Of a stretch of 64,000 bases of DNA, positions 27,412-42,182 are shown in pieces (position 1 is the stretch's first letter; the number at the start of each line of letters is the position of its first letter). The DNA comes from Arthrobacter bussei (lineage in GTDB: Bacteria > Actinomycetota > Actinomycetes > Actinomycetales > Micrococcaceae): positions 1,612,001 through 1,676,000 of the forward strand of contig NZ_VJXX01000001.1 of the NCBI RefSeq assembly GCF_009377195.2, read 5' to 3'. Both the position numbers and the translations under genes were made by a program. The notes under the pieces are model-generated. The model worked only from the letters and a program-made list of their open reading frames with translations. It was not told the DNA's origin and searched no databases.

Positions 27412-28024
27412 CGCTCGGCGACACGACGATGTGTCGCGCCTGACCCTCGCCCTCGGACTCACTGACGAGCCCGAGATCGGCGACGACGTCGTGCACGATC
27501 TTCCGTTCGTAGGCGGACATGGGAGCAAGGGCGACATCCTCGCCGCTTTCCTTCACCTTGTCGACGGCCTCCTGCGCTACCGCAGTCAGCTCCCGCCCAC
27601 GCTTGTCACGATAGCCGTCGACGTCCAGCACCAGCCGGGACCGGGCGTCGGTCGCGGTCAGGACACTGAGTCGGGTGAGCTCCTGCAGTGCCTCGAGGAC
27701 CTCCCCATCGGCGCCGACGAGTGCCCCGAGACCTGTGTCCGCGGACCCCTCGGACACGATGGAGATGTAGGTGCGGCCACTTCGCACCTCGATGTCGATA
27801 TCCCCGTCGATATCGGCGATGTCCAGGAGTTCCTCGAGATAATCGGCAGCGACATCGCCCTCCTCGTCCAGTCTCGACGACCTCGATCCCGCCGGACCCT
27901 CCGTCTCCTCGGCAGGATTCACCTCGTGGGCGTCCACTTCCGAGGTCTCCGCCTGTTCGGACTCACCCTGGTCCATCCCGTTCGGGTCGAGCTCGGGAGC
28001 CTGTTCTTCGTTGTCTACGCTCAT
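27404..28024 (-). CDS. jag: Jag/KhpB-like RNA-binding protein (KH and R3H domains)
   Basis: A 206-residue protein. Residues 1-55 are acidic and probably disordered. The KH domain contains TGLGALVGADGEVLEALQEL (about residues 97-116), and the C-terminal R3H domain has MSAYERKIVHDVVADL (near 168-183). KhpB-type proteins bind many RNAs and affect cell-shape control in other bacteria. It sits between yidC and rsmG as in many bacteria and overlaps both. Confidence 0.9.
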   Translation of the reverse strand: MSVDNEEQAPELDPNGMDQGESEQAETSEVDAHEVNPAEETEGPAGSRSSRLDEEGDVAADYLEELLDIADIDGDIDIEVRSGRTYISIVSEGSADTGLGALVGADGEVLEALQELTRLSVLTATDARSRLVLDVDGYRDKRGRELTAVAQEAVDKVKESGEDVALAPMSAYERKIVHDVVADLGLVSESEGEGQARHIVVSPSDD

Positions 28025-28983
28025 CGCTTCTTCCTCTTCTTCCGCTGGGGCTGGACGCGCTGCACCCGGGCCTCCGGAACGGACTCGATGGCGGGCTCGG
28101 TCTTCCGCTCACCGAGGAGCGGCACCATGGGCAGACCCTTCTTGGCGCGGCGATCAGCCAGTGCCTTCGCAGCGGGCGATCCCGGCGTCGGCATCCTCCG
28201 GATGACGTAGAACTGCTGGGCCATGGTCCACACATTGGTGGTGGTCCAGTACACGAGGACACCGATCGGGAAGTTGATGCCACCGATCCCGAAGACCAAC
28301 GGGAGGATGTAGAGCATGATCTTCTGCTGACGCATGAAGGGGCTCTGCATGGCCTCCTCGGACATGTTCTTCGCCATGATCTGCTTCTGCGTGATGAACT
28401 GAGAAGCTGTCATCGCGATGATCATGATGACGGAGAGGATGATCACGCTGATGTTCCCGTCGGCTCCGAAGCTGCCGAGGAAGGTGGACGAGAGGGGAGC
28501 ACCGAAGATGGTGGCGTCGTCGAACTGGCGGACGGACTCCGGGGACAGGGCGCCGATCTCGATGCCCTCCTCGCTCGCGCGGGAGATCCCGTTGAGGACC
28601 GTGAAGAGCGCGAAGAAGAACGGCATCTGGATCAGGATCGGCAAGCAGGCAGCGAACGGGTTCGTCCCGTGCTTCTTGTAGAGCGCCATCTGCTCCTGCG
28701 TCATGGCCTGGCGCGAGAGCTGGTCGGTCTTGCCCTTGTACTTCTGCTGCAGCTTGCGGAGATCCGGCTGCAGGGCCTGCATCCCGCGCTGCGCCTTGAT
28801 CTGCTTGACGAAGACCGGGATCAGTGCAGCACGGATGACCACGACGAGGCCGACGATGGAGAGCACCCAGGTCCACCCGGATGCCGGGTCCATTCCGAGG
28901 AACGAGAAGCCCTCGTGGAACATGAACATGATCCACGACACGAGCCACCTGAACGGCGCCAGGATCGTCTCAAAAAAACCCAT
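28021..28983 (-). CDS. yidC: Membrane protein insertase YidC
   Basis: A 320-residue membrane insertase. It has the start MGFFETILAPFRWLVSWIM, the first helix VLSIVGLVVVIRAALIPVFVKQ with the conserved Arg in the membrane groove, and the cytoplasmic hairpin LQPDLRKLQQKYKGK. It also has the helices LPILIQMPFFFALF and LPLVFGIGGINFPIGVLVYW. The C-terminal tail is basic (QPQRKKRKKR), which in related proteins binds ribosomes. The stop overlaps the jag start by 4 bases (ATGA). Confidence 0.95.
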   Translation of the reverse strand: MGFFETILAPFRWLVSWIMFMFHEGFSFLGMDPASGWTWVLSIVGLVVVIRAALIPVFVKQIKAQRGMQALQPDLRKLQQKYKGKTDQLSRQAMTQEQMALYKKHGTNPFAACLPILIQMPFFFALFTVLNGISRASEEGIEIGALSPESVRQFDDATIFGAPLSSTFLGSFGADGNISVIILSVIMIIAMTASQFITQKQIMAKNMSEEAMQSPFMRQQKIMLYILPLVFGIGGINFPIGVLVYWTTTNVWTMAQQFYVIRRMPTPGSPAAKALADRRAKKGLPMVPLLGERKTEPAIESVPEARVQRVQPQRKKRKKR

Positions 28984-28985
28984 AA

Positions 28986-29348
28986 TCAGTTTGCTCCTCG
29001 AGCCGCCGGGCGGCTTTCGTCATCGGCCGGGATGACCGGGTGGTTCAACACAACAATCGAAGGGATTTTCCCGTCCGGAAATATCCTGGAACCCGCGGGT
29101 ACGTGGTCCACGCCGCCGTCGTTCCATGGGTGGCAGCGGGCCACCCGCCGTGCGGCGAGCCACGTTCCCCTCAGGAAACCGTGGACGGTGACCGCCTCCA
29201 ATGCATAGGCGGAGCAACTCGGGTAGAACCGGCACACTTGGCCGTACAGCGGAGAGACGACCTTCCGGTACGCGATCAGGAGCCCGATCGCTGCGAGGCG
29301 TGGCAGACCGCTGAGGAAGGCCAGCACATCGACGGCGACCTTCCTCAC
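28986..29348 (-). CDS. yidD: Membrane protein insertion efficiency factor YidD
   Basis: A 120-residue protein with the conserved [20 protein letters not shown] and [22 protein letters not shown], then the [13 protein letters not shown] signature. It assists YidC-dependent insertion. The start is the GTG at 29348, which overlaps the rnpA stop (GTGA); the open frame to 29513 is within rnpA. It ends 2 bases before yidC. Confidence 0.93.
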   Translation of the reverse strand: MRKVAVDVLAFLSGLPRLAAIGLLIAYRKVVSPLYGQVCRFYPSCSAYALEAVTVHGFLRGTWLAARRVARCHPWNDGGVDHVPAGSRIFPDGKIPSIVVLNHPVIPADDESRPAARGAN

Positions 29349-29725
29349 GATACTCTGCCTTCCTTCTCCGGGACCTGCGGCCGCTCCAGCTTCCGTGCCA
29401 CCGCGGCGAGGCCTCCCGTCACGTCCCGGCGCACCTCTGCCCACTCGGCGCCGGCCGAGGCGGGAAGTGCGCGGACGACGACGTCGAAACCCTGCGGGTG
29501 TGTCCGGATCCACTCCGCCATGACATGGCGCAGCCTTCGCTTAACGAGGTTCCGCGCGACGGCGTTCCCGACATTCTTCCCGACGATGAAACCGACCCGG
29601 GAGGGTGCGTCCGCCGGCGTCCTGCACCCGTATAGCACGACGTTCCGGCGCCCTGAACGGACACCGGAACGTACGGTACGTGCAAAATCCGCCGCTGCTC
29701 GCACCCGATGGATCACCGGGAGCAC
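29345..29725 (-). CDS. rnpA: Ribonuclease P protein component
   Basis: A 126-residue basic protein of RNase P, which trims the 5' ends of tRNAs. The family motif [23 protein letters not shown]-type ([17 protein letters not shown]) is central, and the N-terminal [15 protein letters not shown] aligns with the family. The frame extends to a TTG at 29737; I chose the GTG at 29725 because the family usually begins there. Neither has a strong ribosome site. Confidence 0.92.
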   Translation of the reverse strand: MLPVIHRVRAAADFARTVRSGVRSGRRNVVLYGCRTPADAPSRVGFIVGKNVGNAVARNLVKRRLRHVMAEWIRTHPQGFDVVVRALPASAGAEWAEVRRDVTGGLAAVARKLERPQVPEKEGRVS

Positions 29726-29807
29726 AGGACGGACCAATCCACGGAGGGAAGAGGAGAGCCTGCGCCGGCGTGATCACCCGAGGGCTGCATGGCGGGGAGG
29801 GAACCGC

Positions 29808-29945
29808 TTAGGCCGAGAGTTCGGTACGGCCCTTGCCGCGGCGCGCCGACAGGATGGCGCGGCCTGCGCGGGTGCGCATGCGAAGACGGAAACCGTGCTT
29901 CTTGGCACGACGGCGGTTATTCGGCTGAAAGGTCCGCTTGCTCAC
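29808..29945 (-). CDS. rpmH: 50S ribosomal protein L34
   Basis: A 45-residue ribosomal protein beginning [18 protein letters not shown] after the GTG and ending [10 protein letters not shown], nearly invariant in actinobacteria. The TGGAGT site lies upstream of the GTG at 29945. The longer frame to 30068 is noncoding. Its divergence from dnaA marks the origin-proximal border. Confidence 0.96.
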   Translation of the reverse strand: MSKRTFQPNNRRRAKKHGFRLRMRTRAGRAILSARRGKGRTELSA

Positions 29946-30406
29946 TGTAGTTACTCCAGAACGATCTTGAGATGCGTCCGGCCCATTGCAACAAGGGGGA
30001 AGAACAGACTGACGCGATGAAGGTGTACATCCGACACTCGCGGGAGAGCTGTCACATCCCGAGGCCACTTCGTACCCGGGAACATCTGTGATGGCATGCG
30101 AAATGCAGACATGTTGGACTACATAACGTTAGGGGACGCGGCTCAGGGGCGTCAAACTCGCGGCAGGTCGGCTGTGGACCATCGTTCTCTACAGCCTGTG
30201 GACAACCGGTGCCGGACCAACAGTACACGCCCGCTCCCGAGCTCCCCGTGAGGGTCTTCACACCCCCGTGCAGGCCCCGTAGGTCCGCTATCTTCTGTAA
30301 TTTCCATCCTCTAGTCTTGCCATGGTCCGTTTATCCACGCTTGTGTACAACTCTGTGGATGACGGACCTTTTCGAGGGTGGATTGCAGAGCCAAGAGGGG
30401 TTTTCC
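29946..30406. promoter_or_regulatory. rpmH-dnaA intergenic region with DnaA boxes
   Basis: This gap holds the divergent promoters of rpmH and dnaA. A perfect minus-strand DnaA box TGTGGACAA is at 30197-30205. A second group lies just before dnaA: TTATCCACG at 30331-30339, TTGTGTACA at 30341-30349 and TGTGGATGA at 30354-30362. Such boxes allow DnaA to repress its own gene and may be part of a bipartite origin. Promoter hexamers could not be assigned with confidence. Confidence 0.75.
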
Positions 30407-31819
30407 GTGGGTACAGATGAGGTAAACGACGTAGGGAGCTCCTGGCGTAAAGTCATCCGGACCCTCGAGCAGGACGATCGGGTCACTCCACGGCAGCGGG
30501 GCTTCATGGTCCTGGCCCAGGCGCAGGGGCTCATCGGTACCACCATGCTGATCGCAGTTCCCAACGAACTCACGCGTGAAGTGCTGCAGACGCAATTGAA
30601 GAGTGCGCTCGACGAAGCCCTGCACGATGTCTTCCGCGAGGACATCCAGTGCGCCTTCGTCATCGACCCGGAGCTGACCCCCGTCAGGGAGGAGGAACCG
30701 GATCCCGAACCGGAGGAATCCTCCCCGGAACCCAAGGGCGAGACGAAGCCGTCGCCGACACCACCGAGCAACTCGCACGAGTTCGGCCGGCTCAACCCGA
30801 AGTACATCTTCGACACCTTCGTCATCGGATCCTCCAACCGCTTCGCCCACGCTGCTGCCGTGGCTGTCGCCGAAGCACCGGCGAAGGCCTACAACCCCCT
30901 GTTCATCTATGGCGACTCGGGCCTCGGGAAGACACACCTCCTGCACGCCATCGGGCACTACGCCCGCCATCTGTACACGGGTATCAGGGTCAGGTACGTG
31001 AATTCGGAGGAATTCACCAACGACTTCATCAACTCGATCCGGGACGACGAGGGATCGAGCTTCAAACAGACCTATCGCAACGTGGACATCCTCCTCATCG
31101 ACGACATCCAGTTCCTCTCCGGCAAGGACCGGACGATGGAGGAGTTCTTCCACACCTTCAACGCGCTGCACAACCACAACAAGCAGGTCGTCATCACGTC
31201 GGACCTGCCACCCAAGCAGCTGATCGGGTTCGAGGAGCGCATGCGGTCCCGCTTCGAATGGGGTCTGCTGACCGACATCCAGCCACCCGAACTGGAGACA
31301 AGGATCGCGATCCTGCGCAAGAAAGCGATCAGCGACAGTCTGAGCGCGCCCGACGACGTCCTCGAGTACATCGCCTCGAAGATCGCCACCAACATCCGGG
31401 AGCTCGAGGGGGCTCTGATCCGGGTGACGGCGTTCGCCAGCCTGAACCGGCAGCAGGTCGACGTCAACCTGGCGGAGATCGTCCTCAAGGACCTCATCTC
31501 CGACGACGGCGCCCGGGAGATCACGTCGACGGTGATCATGGCGCAGACGGCCGACTACTTCCAGATCAGCATGGAGGAGTTGTGCAGCAAGTCGCGGACA
31601 CGCACCCTTGTCACTGCACGGCAGATCGCGATGTATCTGTGCCGGGAGCTGACGGACATGTCGCTTCCGAAGATCGGCGCCGAACTCGGCGGACGTGATC
31701 ACACCACCGTCATCCATGCGGACCGGAAGATCCGGGAACTCATGGCCGAACGCCGGGCGATCTTCAATCAGGTCACTGAACTGACCAACCGGATCAAGCA
31801 CAAACAACGCGAAACGTGA
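30407..31819 (+). CDS. dnaA: Chromosomal replication initiator DnaA
   Basis: A 470-residue AAA+ ATPase that binds DnaA boxes and opens oriC. Domain I is residues 1-75 ([12 protein letters not shown]). Domain II is an acidic, Pro/Glu-rich linker to about residue 125. Domain III has Walker A GDSGLGKT at 169-176 and Walker B LLIDDI at 228-233. Domain IV has the DNA-binding signature [14 protein letters not shown] from about 429. I chose the GTG at 30407, behind AAGAGGGG. The ATG at 30359 lies within a DnaA box and has no ribosome site. Confidence 0.96.
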   Translation: MGTDEVNDVGSSWRKVIRTLEQDDRVTPRQRGFMVLAQAQGLIGTTMLIAVPNELTREVLQTQLKSALDEALHDVFREDIQCAFVIDPELTPVREEEPDPEPEESSPEPKGETKPSPTPPSNSHEFGRLNPKYIFDTFVIGSSNRFAHAAAVAVAEAPAKAYNPLFIYGDSGLGKTHLLHAIGHYARHLYTGIRVRYVNSEEFTNDFINSIRDDEGSSFKQTYRNVDILLIDDIQFLSGKDRTMEEFFHTFNALHNHNKQVVITSDLPPKQLIGFEERMRSRFEWGLLTDIQPPELETRIAILRKKAISDSLSAPDDVLEYIASKIATNIRELEGALIRVTAFASLNRQQVDVNLAEIVLKDLISDDGAREITSTVIMAQTADYFQISMEELCSKSRTRTLVTARQIAMYLCRELTDMSLPKIGAELGGRDHTTVIHADRKIRELMAERRAIFNQVTELTNRIKHKQRET

Positions 31820-32292
31820 GCCCGCCTATCGGAGCGAGAGCCCCCGTCGGTAATTAACAGGTGTGGACACAGCTGTGGATAAACCCCTCCCTCAGCCCGG
31901 TCATCCTGAGGACAAACCCCCTCCACCCTGTGGATGCCCGGAATTACAAGGATCTTGCCCACAGGAGGCTCCTGTCGACCGTTCTGCCGACCCACACCTT
32001 GTCCACAGGCCACTTCGGTGCAAGCCCGCGGCCGCAGCGGGTTATCCACAGAATCCACAGCAGTTATTAACACTACGAACCTTAAACTTCAAAAGTTCTT
32101 CAGATAACATTCCACGTCCCGCCCCACGCCGATCCCCGGGACCTCCGCCCCGCTTCGCGGACGCGATGTCCGGCTAAGCTTTCACCCAGTAGGGTTGTAG
32201 TTCCCCGTGCCCGGGCACCTCCGTGGACGACGTTGGACCCATCACCCGCCGGCTGCGCCGGTGGCTGTTTTTTTGAAAGGCGGCACTGCTCC
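31820..32292. other. Replication origin oriC (dnaA-dnaN region)
   Basis: The 473-base gap has a dense array of DnaA boxes. Perfect 9-mers are TGTGGATAA at 31874, TTGTCCACA at 31999 and TTATCCACA at 32042. Looser boxes are at 31862 (TGTGGACAC), 31929 (TGTGGATGC), 31955 (TTGCCCACA) and 32051 (GAATCCACA). Right of the last box is the AT-rich segment 32060-32110, with TTATTAACAC and CTTAAACTTC, the likely unwinding element. Gene orientation flips outside the dnaA-rpmH border, as expected near an origin. Confidence 0.93.
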
Positions 32293-33417
32293 GTGAAATT
32301 CAGAGTTGAGCGGGATGTACTGGCGGAGGCTGTCTCCTGGACCGCACGCTCGCTGTCTCCACGCCCGCCGGTGCCCGTTCTCGCAGGACTGCTCATCAAG
32401 GCGGAAGCAGGAACACTCAGCCTCGCCAGCTTCGACTACGAGATCTCCGCGCGCCTCGAGATCGCCGCGGATGTCCTCGAAGAAGGCACGATCCTCGTGT
32501 CAGGCAGGCTCCTCGCCGATATCTGCCGCAGCCTTCCGTCCGCTCCCGTCGAGGTCGCCACCGACGGCTCCAAGGTCACCCTCACCTGCCGGAACAGCCG
32601 CTTCAACCTCGCCACCATGCCGGAAGGTGAATACCCGGAGCTACCGAAGCTGCCCGACGTCAGTGGTGTCGTGGACGGAGAAGCGTTCGCCCAGGCCGTC
32701 TCCCAGGTGATCATCGCCGCCAGCCGGGATGACACGTTGCCCATCCTGACCGGTGTCCGCATGGAGATCGAGGACGATCTCATCACGCTGCTCGCAACCG
32801 ACAGGTACCGTCTGGCGCTCCGCGAAGTGTCCTGGAAGCCGACCACCCCTGGCATCTCGACCAGCGCACTCGTTAAGGCGAAGACCCTCAACGAGGTGGC
32901 GAAGACACTGGGCGGGGCCGGGGACCTCAACATCGCGTTCTCAGCGGACTCGGAACTGATCGGATTCGAATCAGGCGGTCGACGCACCACCTCGCTCCTC
33001 GTGGATGGTGACTACCCGAAGATCCGTTCGCTCTTCCCGGAGAAGACCCCGATCCACGCAACGGTCCAGACCAGCACCCTGGTCGAAGCGGTACGTCGTG
33101 TCTCCCTCGTCGCAGAGCGGAATACACCCGTCCGCCTCGCCTTCACCGATGGTCAGGTCACGCTCGACGCCGGCACCGGCGAAGACGCACAGGCATCCGA
33201 GGCCATCGAAGCGACCCTGGACGGCGACGACATCACCGTCGCCTTCAACCCCCATTACCTGAGTGAGGGTCTGGGTGCCTTCAGCAGCCCGTATGTGCGC
33301 TTCTCCTTTACCTCACCTCCGAAACCTGCGGTCATGTCCGCCCAGGATGACGTCACGGGTGAGGACAGGGAAGACTACAGGTACCTGCTGATGCCCGTGC
33401 GGCTCCCCAACCAGTAG
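32293..33417 (+). CDS. dnaN: DNA polymerase III beta subunit (sliding clamp)
   Basis: A 374-residue clamp with three similar domains. It starts VKFRVERDVLAEAVSW, contains VPVLAGLLIKAEAG, TLPILTGVRMEIEDD and TDRYRLALREV, and ends DYRYLLMPVRL, the usual C-terminal hydrophobic-binding segment. The GTG at 32293 is preferred; the frame extends to 32233 in the origin region. The AAAGG site is rather distant. Confidence 0.96.
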   Translation: MKFRVERDVLAEAVSWTARSLSPRPPVPVLAGLLIKAEAGTLSLASFDYEISARLEIAADVLEEGTILVSGRLLADICRSLPSAPVEVATDGSKVTLTCRNSRFNLATMPEGEYPELPKLPDVSGVVDGEAFAQAVSQVIIAASRDDTLPILTGVRMEIEDDLITLLATDRYRLALREVSWKPTTPGISTSALVKAKTLNEVAKTLGGAGDLNIAFSADSELIGFESGGRRTTSLLVDGDYPKIRSLFPEKTPIHATVQTSTLVEAVRRVSLVAERNTPVRLAFTDGQVTLDAGTGEDAQASEAIEATLDGDDITVAFNPHYLSEGLGAFSSPYVRFSFTSPPKPAVMSAQDDVTGEDREDYRYLLMPVRLPNQ

Positions 33418-33481
33418 GCCGCCGGCAGGCACAGCGATCGGCCTCACCCTCGGCCGAACTCACCGTCAGAAGGAGAATCTC

Positions 33482-34378
33482 ATGCATATCGGCCTCATCG
33501 GACTCGGAAAAATGGGTTTCAACATGAGAGGTCGGTTGCGGGAGAAGGGCATCGAGGTCACCGGATTCGACCGGAGTCCCGACCGCACCGACGTTCCGAG
33601 CCTCGAGGAGCTCGTCGGGGCGCTCCCCACCCCGCGGATCATCTGGGTGATGGTTCCTGCGGGGCAGATCACCGACGCGGTGGTGAAGGACCTCTCCGAG
33701 CTCCTGAGCCCGGGCGACCTCGTGATCGACGGCGGCAACTCGAAGTTCACGGACGATCAGATCCACGCGACCCTGCTCGCGCAGAAGGGCGTCAGGTTCC
33801 TCGACTGCGGCGTGTCCGGCGGGGTGTGGGGCCTGGAGAACGGCTACGGACTCATGGCCGGAGGGACCCAGGAGGACATCGAGCTCGCCATGCCGATCTT
33901 CGACGCGCTGCGTCCCGAGGGCGAGCGTTCCGAGAGCTTCGTCCACGTCGGGGACGTCGGTGCCGGTCACTACGCCAAGATGGTCCACAACGGGATCGAG
34001 TACGGACTCATGCAGTCCTACGCCGAGGGGTACGAGCTGCTCGAGGCCAAGGACATCGTCAAGGACGTCCACGGCACCTTCGCCGCATGGCAGAAGGGGA
34101 CCGTCGTGCGGTCCTGGCTCCTGGACCTCCTCGTCAAGGCGTTGCAGGAGGACCCGGGACTGTCGAAGATCGCCGGCTACGTCGAGGATTCGGGTGAGGG
34201 CCGCTGGACGGTCGAGGAAGCCATCGCCAACTCCGTGCCCGCGCCCGCCATCACGGCCGCCCTCTTCGCCCGCTTCGCCTCACGTCAGGACGATGCACCC
34301 GCGATGAAGATGGTCGCAGCACTCCGCAACCAGTTCGGCGGTCACGCCGTCAAGCCCGCCCAACCGAAAGCGGAGTGA
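33482..34378 (+). CDS. gnd: 6-Phosphogluconate dehydrogenase, decarboxylating (short type)
   Basis: A 298-residue enzyme of the oxidative pentose-phosphate pathway, of the shorter GndA/YqeC-like class. The N-terminal Rossmann motif is LIGLGKMGFNM, the family signature VIDGGNSKFTD is near residues 80-90, and the catalytic Lys lies in GHYAKMVHNGIEYG. AGAAGGAG is a strong ribosome site. Its position between dnaN and recF is typical of actinobacterial origins. Confidence 0.93.
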   Translation: MHIGLIGLGKMGFNMRGRLREKGIEVTGFDRSPDRTDVPSLEELVGALPTPRIIWVMVPAGQITDAVVKDLSELLSPGDLVIDGGNSKFTDDQIHATLLAQKGVRFLDCGVSGGVWGLENGYGLMAGGTQEDIELAMPIFDALRPEGERSESFVHVGDVGAGHYAKMVHNGIEYGLMQSYAEGYELLEAKDIVKDVHGTFAAWQKGTVVRSWLLDLLVKALQEDPGLSKIAGYVEDSGEGRWTVEEAIANSVPAPAITAALFARFASRQDDAPAMKMVAALRNQFGGHAVKPAQPKAE

Positions 34379-34388
34379 GTGGTGCCCG

Positions 34389-35606
34389 GTGTACGTTGAG
34401 CACCTCTCGCTCACCGGGTTCCGCAGCTACCCGCAGCTCGACACGGACATAGGCCCTGGGACCACGGTTTTCGTGGGACCTAACGGTGTCGGCAAGACCA
34501 ACATCGTCGAGGCCGTGGGGTATCTGGCCTCGCTGTCCTCCCATCGGGTCAGTACCGACCGGCCCCTCATCACCTTCGGAGAGAACAGGGCGATCATCCG
34601 CGGACGGCTGGTGCGTGGGGAGCAGCGGACCACCGTCGAGGTGGAGATCAATGCCGAGACCGCCAACCGGGCCCGCATCAACCGCTCGAATCCCGTACGG
34701 GCACGTGATGCCGCCGGGATCCTGAAGACCGTGCTCTTCGCACCGGAGGACCTCGCCCTGGTGAAGGGGGACCCTTCCGGTCGACGACGGTATCTCGACG
34801 ACGTCATGGTCTCGCTGCTTCCCCATCAGTCCGCCCTCCGCGCCGATTACGAGCGTGTCCTGAAACAGCGGAACGCTCTCCTGAAGTCGGGCCGGGCCGC
34901 CGGGCGGTTCTCGGCCGCCCACGAGTCGACCCTCGACGTCTGGGACCAGCACCTCGCCGAGGCGGGGGCACGCCTGCTGTCCGCGCGGCTGGTGCTCGTC
35001 GGACAACTCCGGCCGCTCGTCCAGCGGGCCTATGCGGAGTTGACGGACGGATCGAAGTCCGCGGAGCTCGCCTATGCCTCGAGTGTCTCCGATTCGACGA
35101 CTGCCGATTCCGGCGCCGATGCTGACGATCCGATCGCCGTACCCGGTGACGGCACGGAGAACACCCTGCGGGGTATGGACGTCCCGGCACTGACCCAGCT
35201 GTTCGTCGATACCCTGCTGCGGCACCGGAAGAAGGAACTGGAGCGCGGGCTCTCCCTCGTGGGACCGCATCGGGATGATCTCGGCCTGGTACTCGGAGGT
35301 GCGCCCGCGAAGGGATACGCGTCCCACGGTGAGACCTGGTCCATGGCACTCGCCCTGAGGCTTGCCTCCTACTACCTGCTGCTGCAGGAGGACCGGACAC
35401 CCGGGGGTGGTCCCGTGCTGATCCTCGACGACGTCTTCGCGGAGCTCGACGCCGAGAGGCGCCACAGGCTCGCGTCGATCGTGGCGCCCGCCGAACAGGT
35501 GCTGGTGACCGCCGCGGTGGGCGACGACATCCCCGATGCCCTGGTCGGTCGACAGATCCGCGTGGTGTCCGGTGGAATCGATGCAGGGGGTACCCTTCAT
35601 GCCTGA
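34389..35606 (+). CDS. recF: DNA replication and repair protein RecF
   Basis: A 405-residue SMC-like ATPase that assists RecA loading at gaps. Walker A GPNGVGKT is at residues 30-37, the signature segment is GYASHGETWSMALALRLA, and Walker B is GPVLILDDVFAELD. A stretch rich in Asp/Ser/Ala (residues 235-256) before the signature appears to be an added loop. The GTG at 34389 lies 10 bases after the gnd stop. Confidence 0.94.
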   Translation: MYVEHLSLTGFRSYPQLDTDIGPGTTVFVGPNGVGKTNIVEAVGYLASLSSHRVSTDRPLITFGENRAIIRGRLVRGEQRTTVEVEINAETANRARINRSNPVRARDAAGILKTVLFAPEDLALVKGDPSGRRRYLDDVMVSLLPHQSALRADYERVLKQRNALLKSGRAAGRFSAAHESTLDVWDQHLAEAGARLLSARLVLVGQLRPLVQRAYAELTDGSKSAELAYASSVSDSTTADSGADADDPIAVPGDGTENTLRGMDVPALTQLFVDTLLRHRKKELERGLSLVGPHRDDLGLVLGGAPAKGYASHGETWSMALALRLASYYLLLQEDRTPGGGPVLILDDVFAELDAERRHRLASIVAPAEQVLVTAAVGDDIPDALVGRQIRVVSGGIDAGGTLHA

Positions 35607-36213
35607 CCCCGAGGCCAGTGAGGAGCCAGAGAATATACGACAGTCGGCATATTCCGATGGTGGTATGACTCCCGATCCTCCTGACGATGCGGGTGACCGT
35701 GGTCCCAGGGCTGCTTTCCCCGAGCAGGACGCTCCCCAGGCCCTGCTGAACCGCCTGCGGAACGCCTCCGCGTCGCGTGGCACTCCACGCGAAGCCGCCA
35801 CCCGGAAGCCGGCGAAGACGGCCCGCAGGCGCTGGTCCCCGGATCCGGTCTACGGGGGGCGTGATCCCGAGGGAGTGGGGAACGTCTTCTCCCGCATGCT
35901 CGCCGAGCGGGGGTGGAGGTCTCCGGTCGCCGTCGGATCGGTCCTCTCACGCTGGGACGAGATCGTCGGCGCGGACATCGCAGCCCACTGCGTACCGGAG
36001 AGCTTCGACGCGGACACGGTCCTGGTGAGGTGCGACTCGACAGCCTGGGCCACGCAGTTGCGCCTCATCACGCCGCAGGTCCTTCAGCGGTTCGAGGTGG
36101 AGCTCGGTCCCGGAGTCGTCACGCGCCTGTCCGTCGTCGGGCCGGCGGCGCCCAGCTGGCGGAAGGGCGGGCGGACCGTGAAGGGCCGCGGTCCGCGTGA
36201 CACCTACGGATGA
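35599..36213 (+). CDS. DciA-family (DUF721) replicative helicase accessory protein
   Basis: A 204-residue protein with a long charged N-terminus and a C-terminal DUF721 domain. That domain has LAERGWRSPVAVGSVLSRWDEIVGADIAAHC (in part residues 98-128) and LVRCDSTAWATQLRL. DciA proteins load DnaB in many bacteria that lack DnaC. The ATG at 35599 overlaps the recF stop by 8 bases and has a GGGGGT site. The gene lies between recF and gyrB, as in other actinobacteria. Confidence 0.88.
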   Translation: MPDPEASEEPENIRQSAYSDGGMTPDPPDDAGDRGPRAAFPEQDAPQALLNRLRNASASRGTPREAATRKPAKTARRRWSPDPVYGGRDPEGVGNVFSRMLAERGWRSPVAVGSVLSRWDEIVGADIAAHCVPESFDADTVLVRCDSTAWATQLRLITPQVLQRFEVELGPGVVTRLSVVGPAAPSWRKGGRTVKGRGPRDTYG

Positions 36214-38481
<2,268 letters not shown>

Positions 38482-38621
38482 GCCGACACCCGGCATCTTG
38501 CCGGCGCGACGAAATCTGCTCGTTCCTCGCAGATATTGAGGCGCCTACACAAGATGTCGGGCACCGGCCGGCGACCGCGTCTCCTTTGTGGTCGAGAACC
38601 TTTCACGAACGGAACTGATTC

Positions 38622-41287
<2,666 letters not shown>

Positions 41288-41291
<4 letters not shown>

Positions 41292-41824
41292 GCTCGGCCA
41301 ACACCAACCCGCGCTCGTCGAGCGGACAGGTCCGTACGTCCGGGGCCCCGCCACGGGTGAATGCCCCGGCGCGTCCGACACAGCGTCCAGCCTCCGCAGG
41401 CGCCCAGCAGAGCAGGCCGCCGCAGCGTCCCGGGCTGGTGAGGCCGGCCCCCAAGGCCAAGGCCCGCAAGGCTCGGCTCCTCGTCAGCAAGGTGGACCCC
41501 TGGTCCGTCCTCAAGATGTCCTTCCTGCTCTCGGTCGCGCTCGGCATCGTCACCGTCGTCGCATCCTTCGTGATCTGGACCGTCCTGGACCTGACCGGAA
41601 TCTTCGACGGGGTGAACGAGCTGCTCCGTGAGATAGCCGGATCGGAGAGCGGCGGCTTCGATCTGCGGCAGTTCGCTTCGCTTCCCCAGGTGCTGTCTTT
41701 CGCCACCATCATCGCGGTGGTGAACGTGGTGCTCCTGACGGCACTCGCCATGCTCTCGGCCGTGCTCTACAACATCTCTTCGACGCTGGTCGGCGGGATC
41801 GGTGTGACCCTCACTGACGACTGA
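41288..41824 (+). CDS. DUF3566 domain membrane protein
   Basis: A 178-residue protein with a disordered, basic, Pro/Arg-rich N-terminus of about 60 residues. The DUF3566 segment [26 protein letters not shown] follows, with two membrane helices and the C-terminal [22 protein letters not shown]. The family always sits just after gyrA in actinobacteria, but its function is unknown. The GTG overlaps the gyrA stop (GTGA) and has GGAGGT upstream. Confidence 0.9.
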
Positions 41825-41856
41825 ACTACCGGCCTCTTCGGATCTCCGGGTGCGAT

Positions 41857-41886
41857 TTGAAGAATGCCGAGACACTGCTGTAAAGT
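41857..41886 (+). promoter_or_regulatory. Candidate promoter of tRNA-Ile
   Basis: TTGAAG at 41857-41862 and TAAAGT at 41881-41886 are 18 bases apart and lie about 25 bases upstream of the tRNA. Confidence 0.6.
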
Positions 41887-41911
41887 CGTATCTCGGCCCG
41901 AAGAGGTATCG

Positions 41912-41985
41912 GGGCGTATAGCTCAGGCGGTTAGAGCGCTTCGCTGATAACGAAGAGGTCCCAGGTTCAAGTCCTGGTACGCCCA
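41912..41985 (+). tRNA. tRNA-Ile (GAT)
   Basis: A 74-base cloverleaf. The acceptor stem GGGCGTA pairs with TACGCCC, the anticodon loop is CTGATAA, and the T-arm GGTTCAAGTCC is normal. The discriminator base is A; CCA is not encoded. Confidence 0.96.
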
Positions 41986-42023
41986 CGGATCCACCACTCG
42001 CAGGGAACTGCAAGGAGATTGTC

Positions 42024-42140
42024 GTGAAGAAGATGCTGATCGCAGCAGCAGCTGCAGCCGGTCTTCTCGTGTACAAGCGATGGCAGGATTCGGAGAAGAG
42101 CAAAACCGTCTGGAGCGATGCGACGGACGACGTGATCTAG
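42024..42140 (+). CDS. DLW-39 family small protein (38 aa)
   Basis: A 38-residue protein starting MKKMLIAAAAAAGLLVYKRW, from a GTG with a clear AAGGAG site. It has a short Ala-rich hydrophobic helix, a basic patch, and the acidic tail with a Trp (TVWSDATDDVI) that is typical of the DLW-39 family. The family is found just after gyrA in actinobacteria; its role is unknown. It lies between two tRNA genes. Confidence 0.88.
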   Translation: MKKMLIAAAAAAGLLVYKRWQDSEKSKTVWSDATDDVI

Positions 42141-42182
42141 ATCCGCCGGAGGGTGTGACCGTCGAGGTCGGCACTCCGATTC

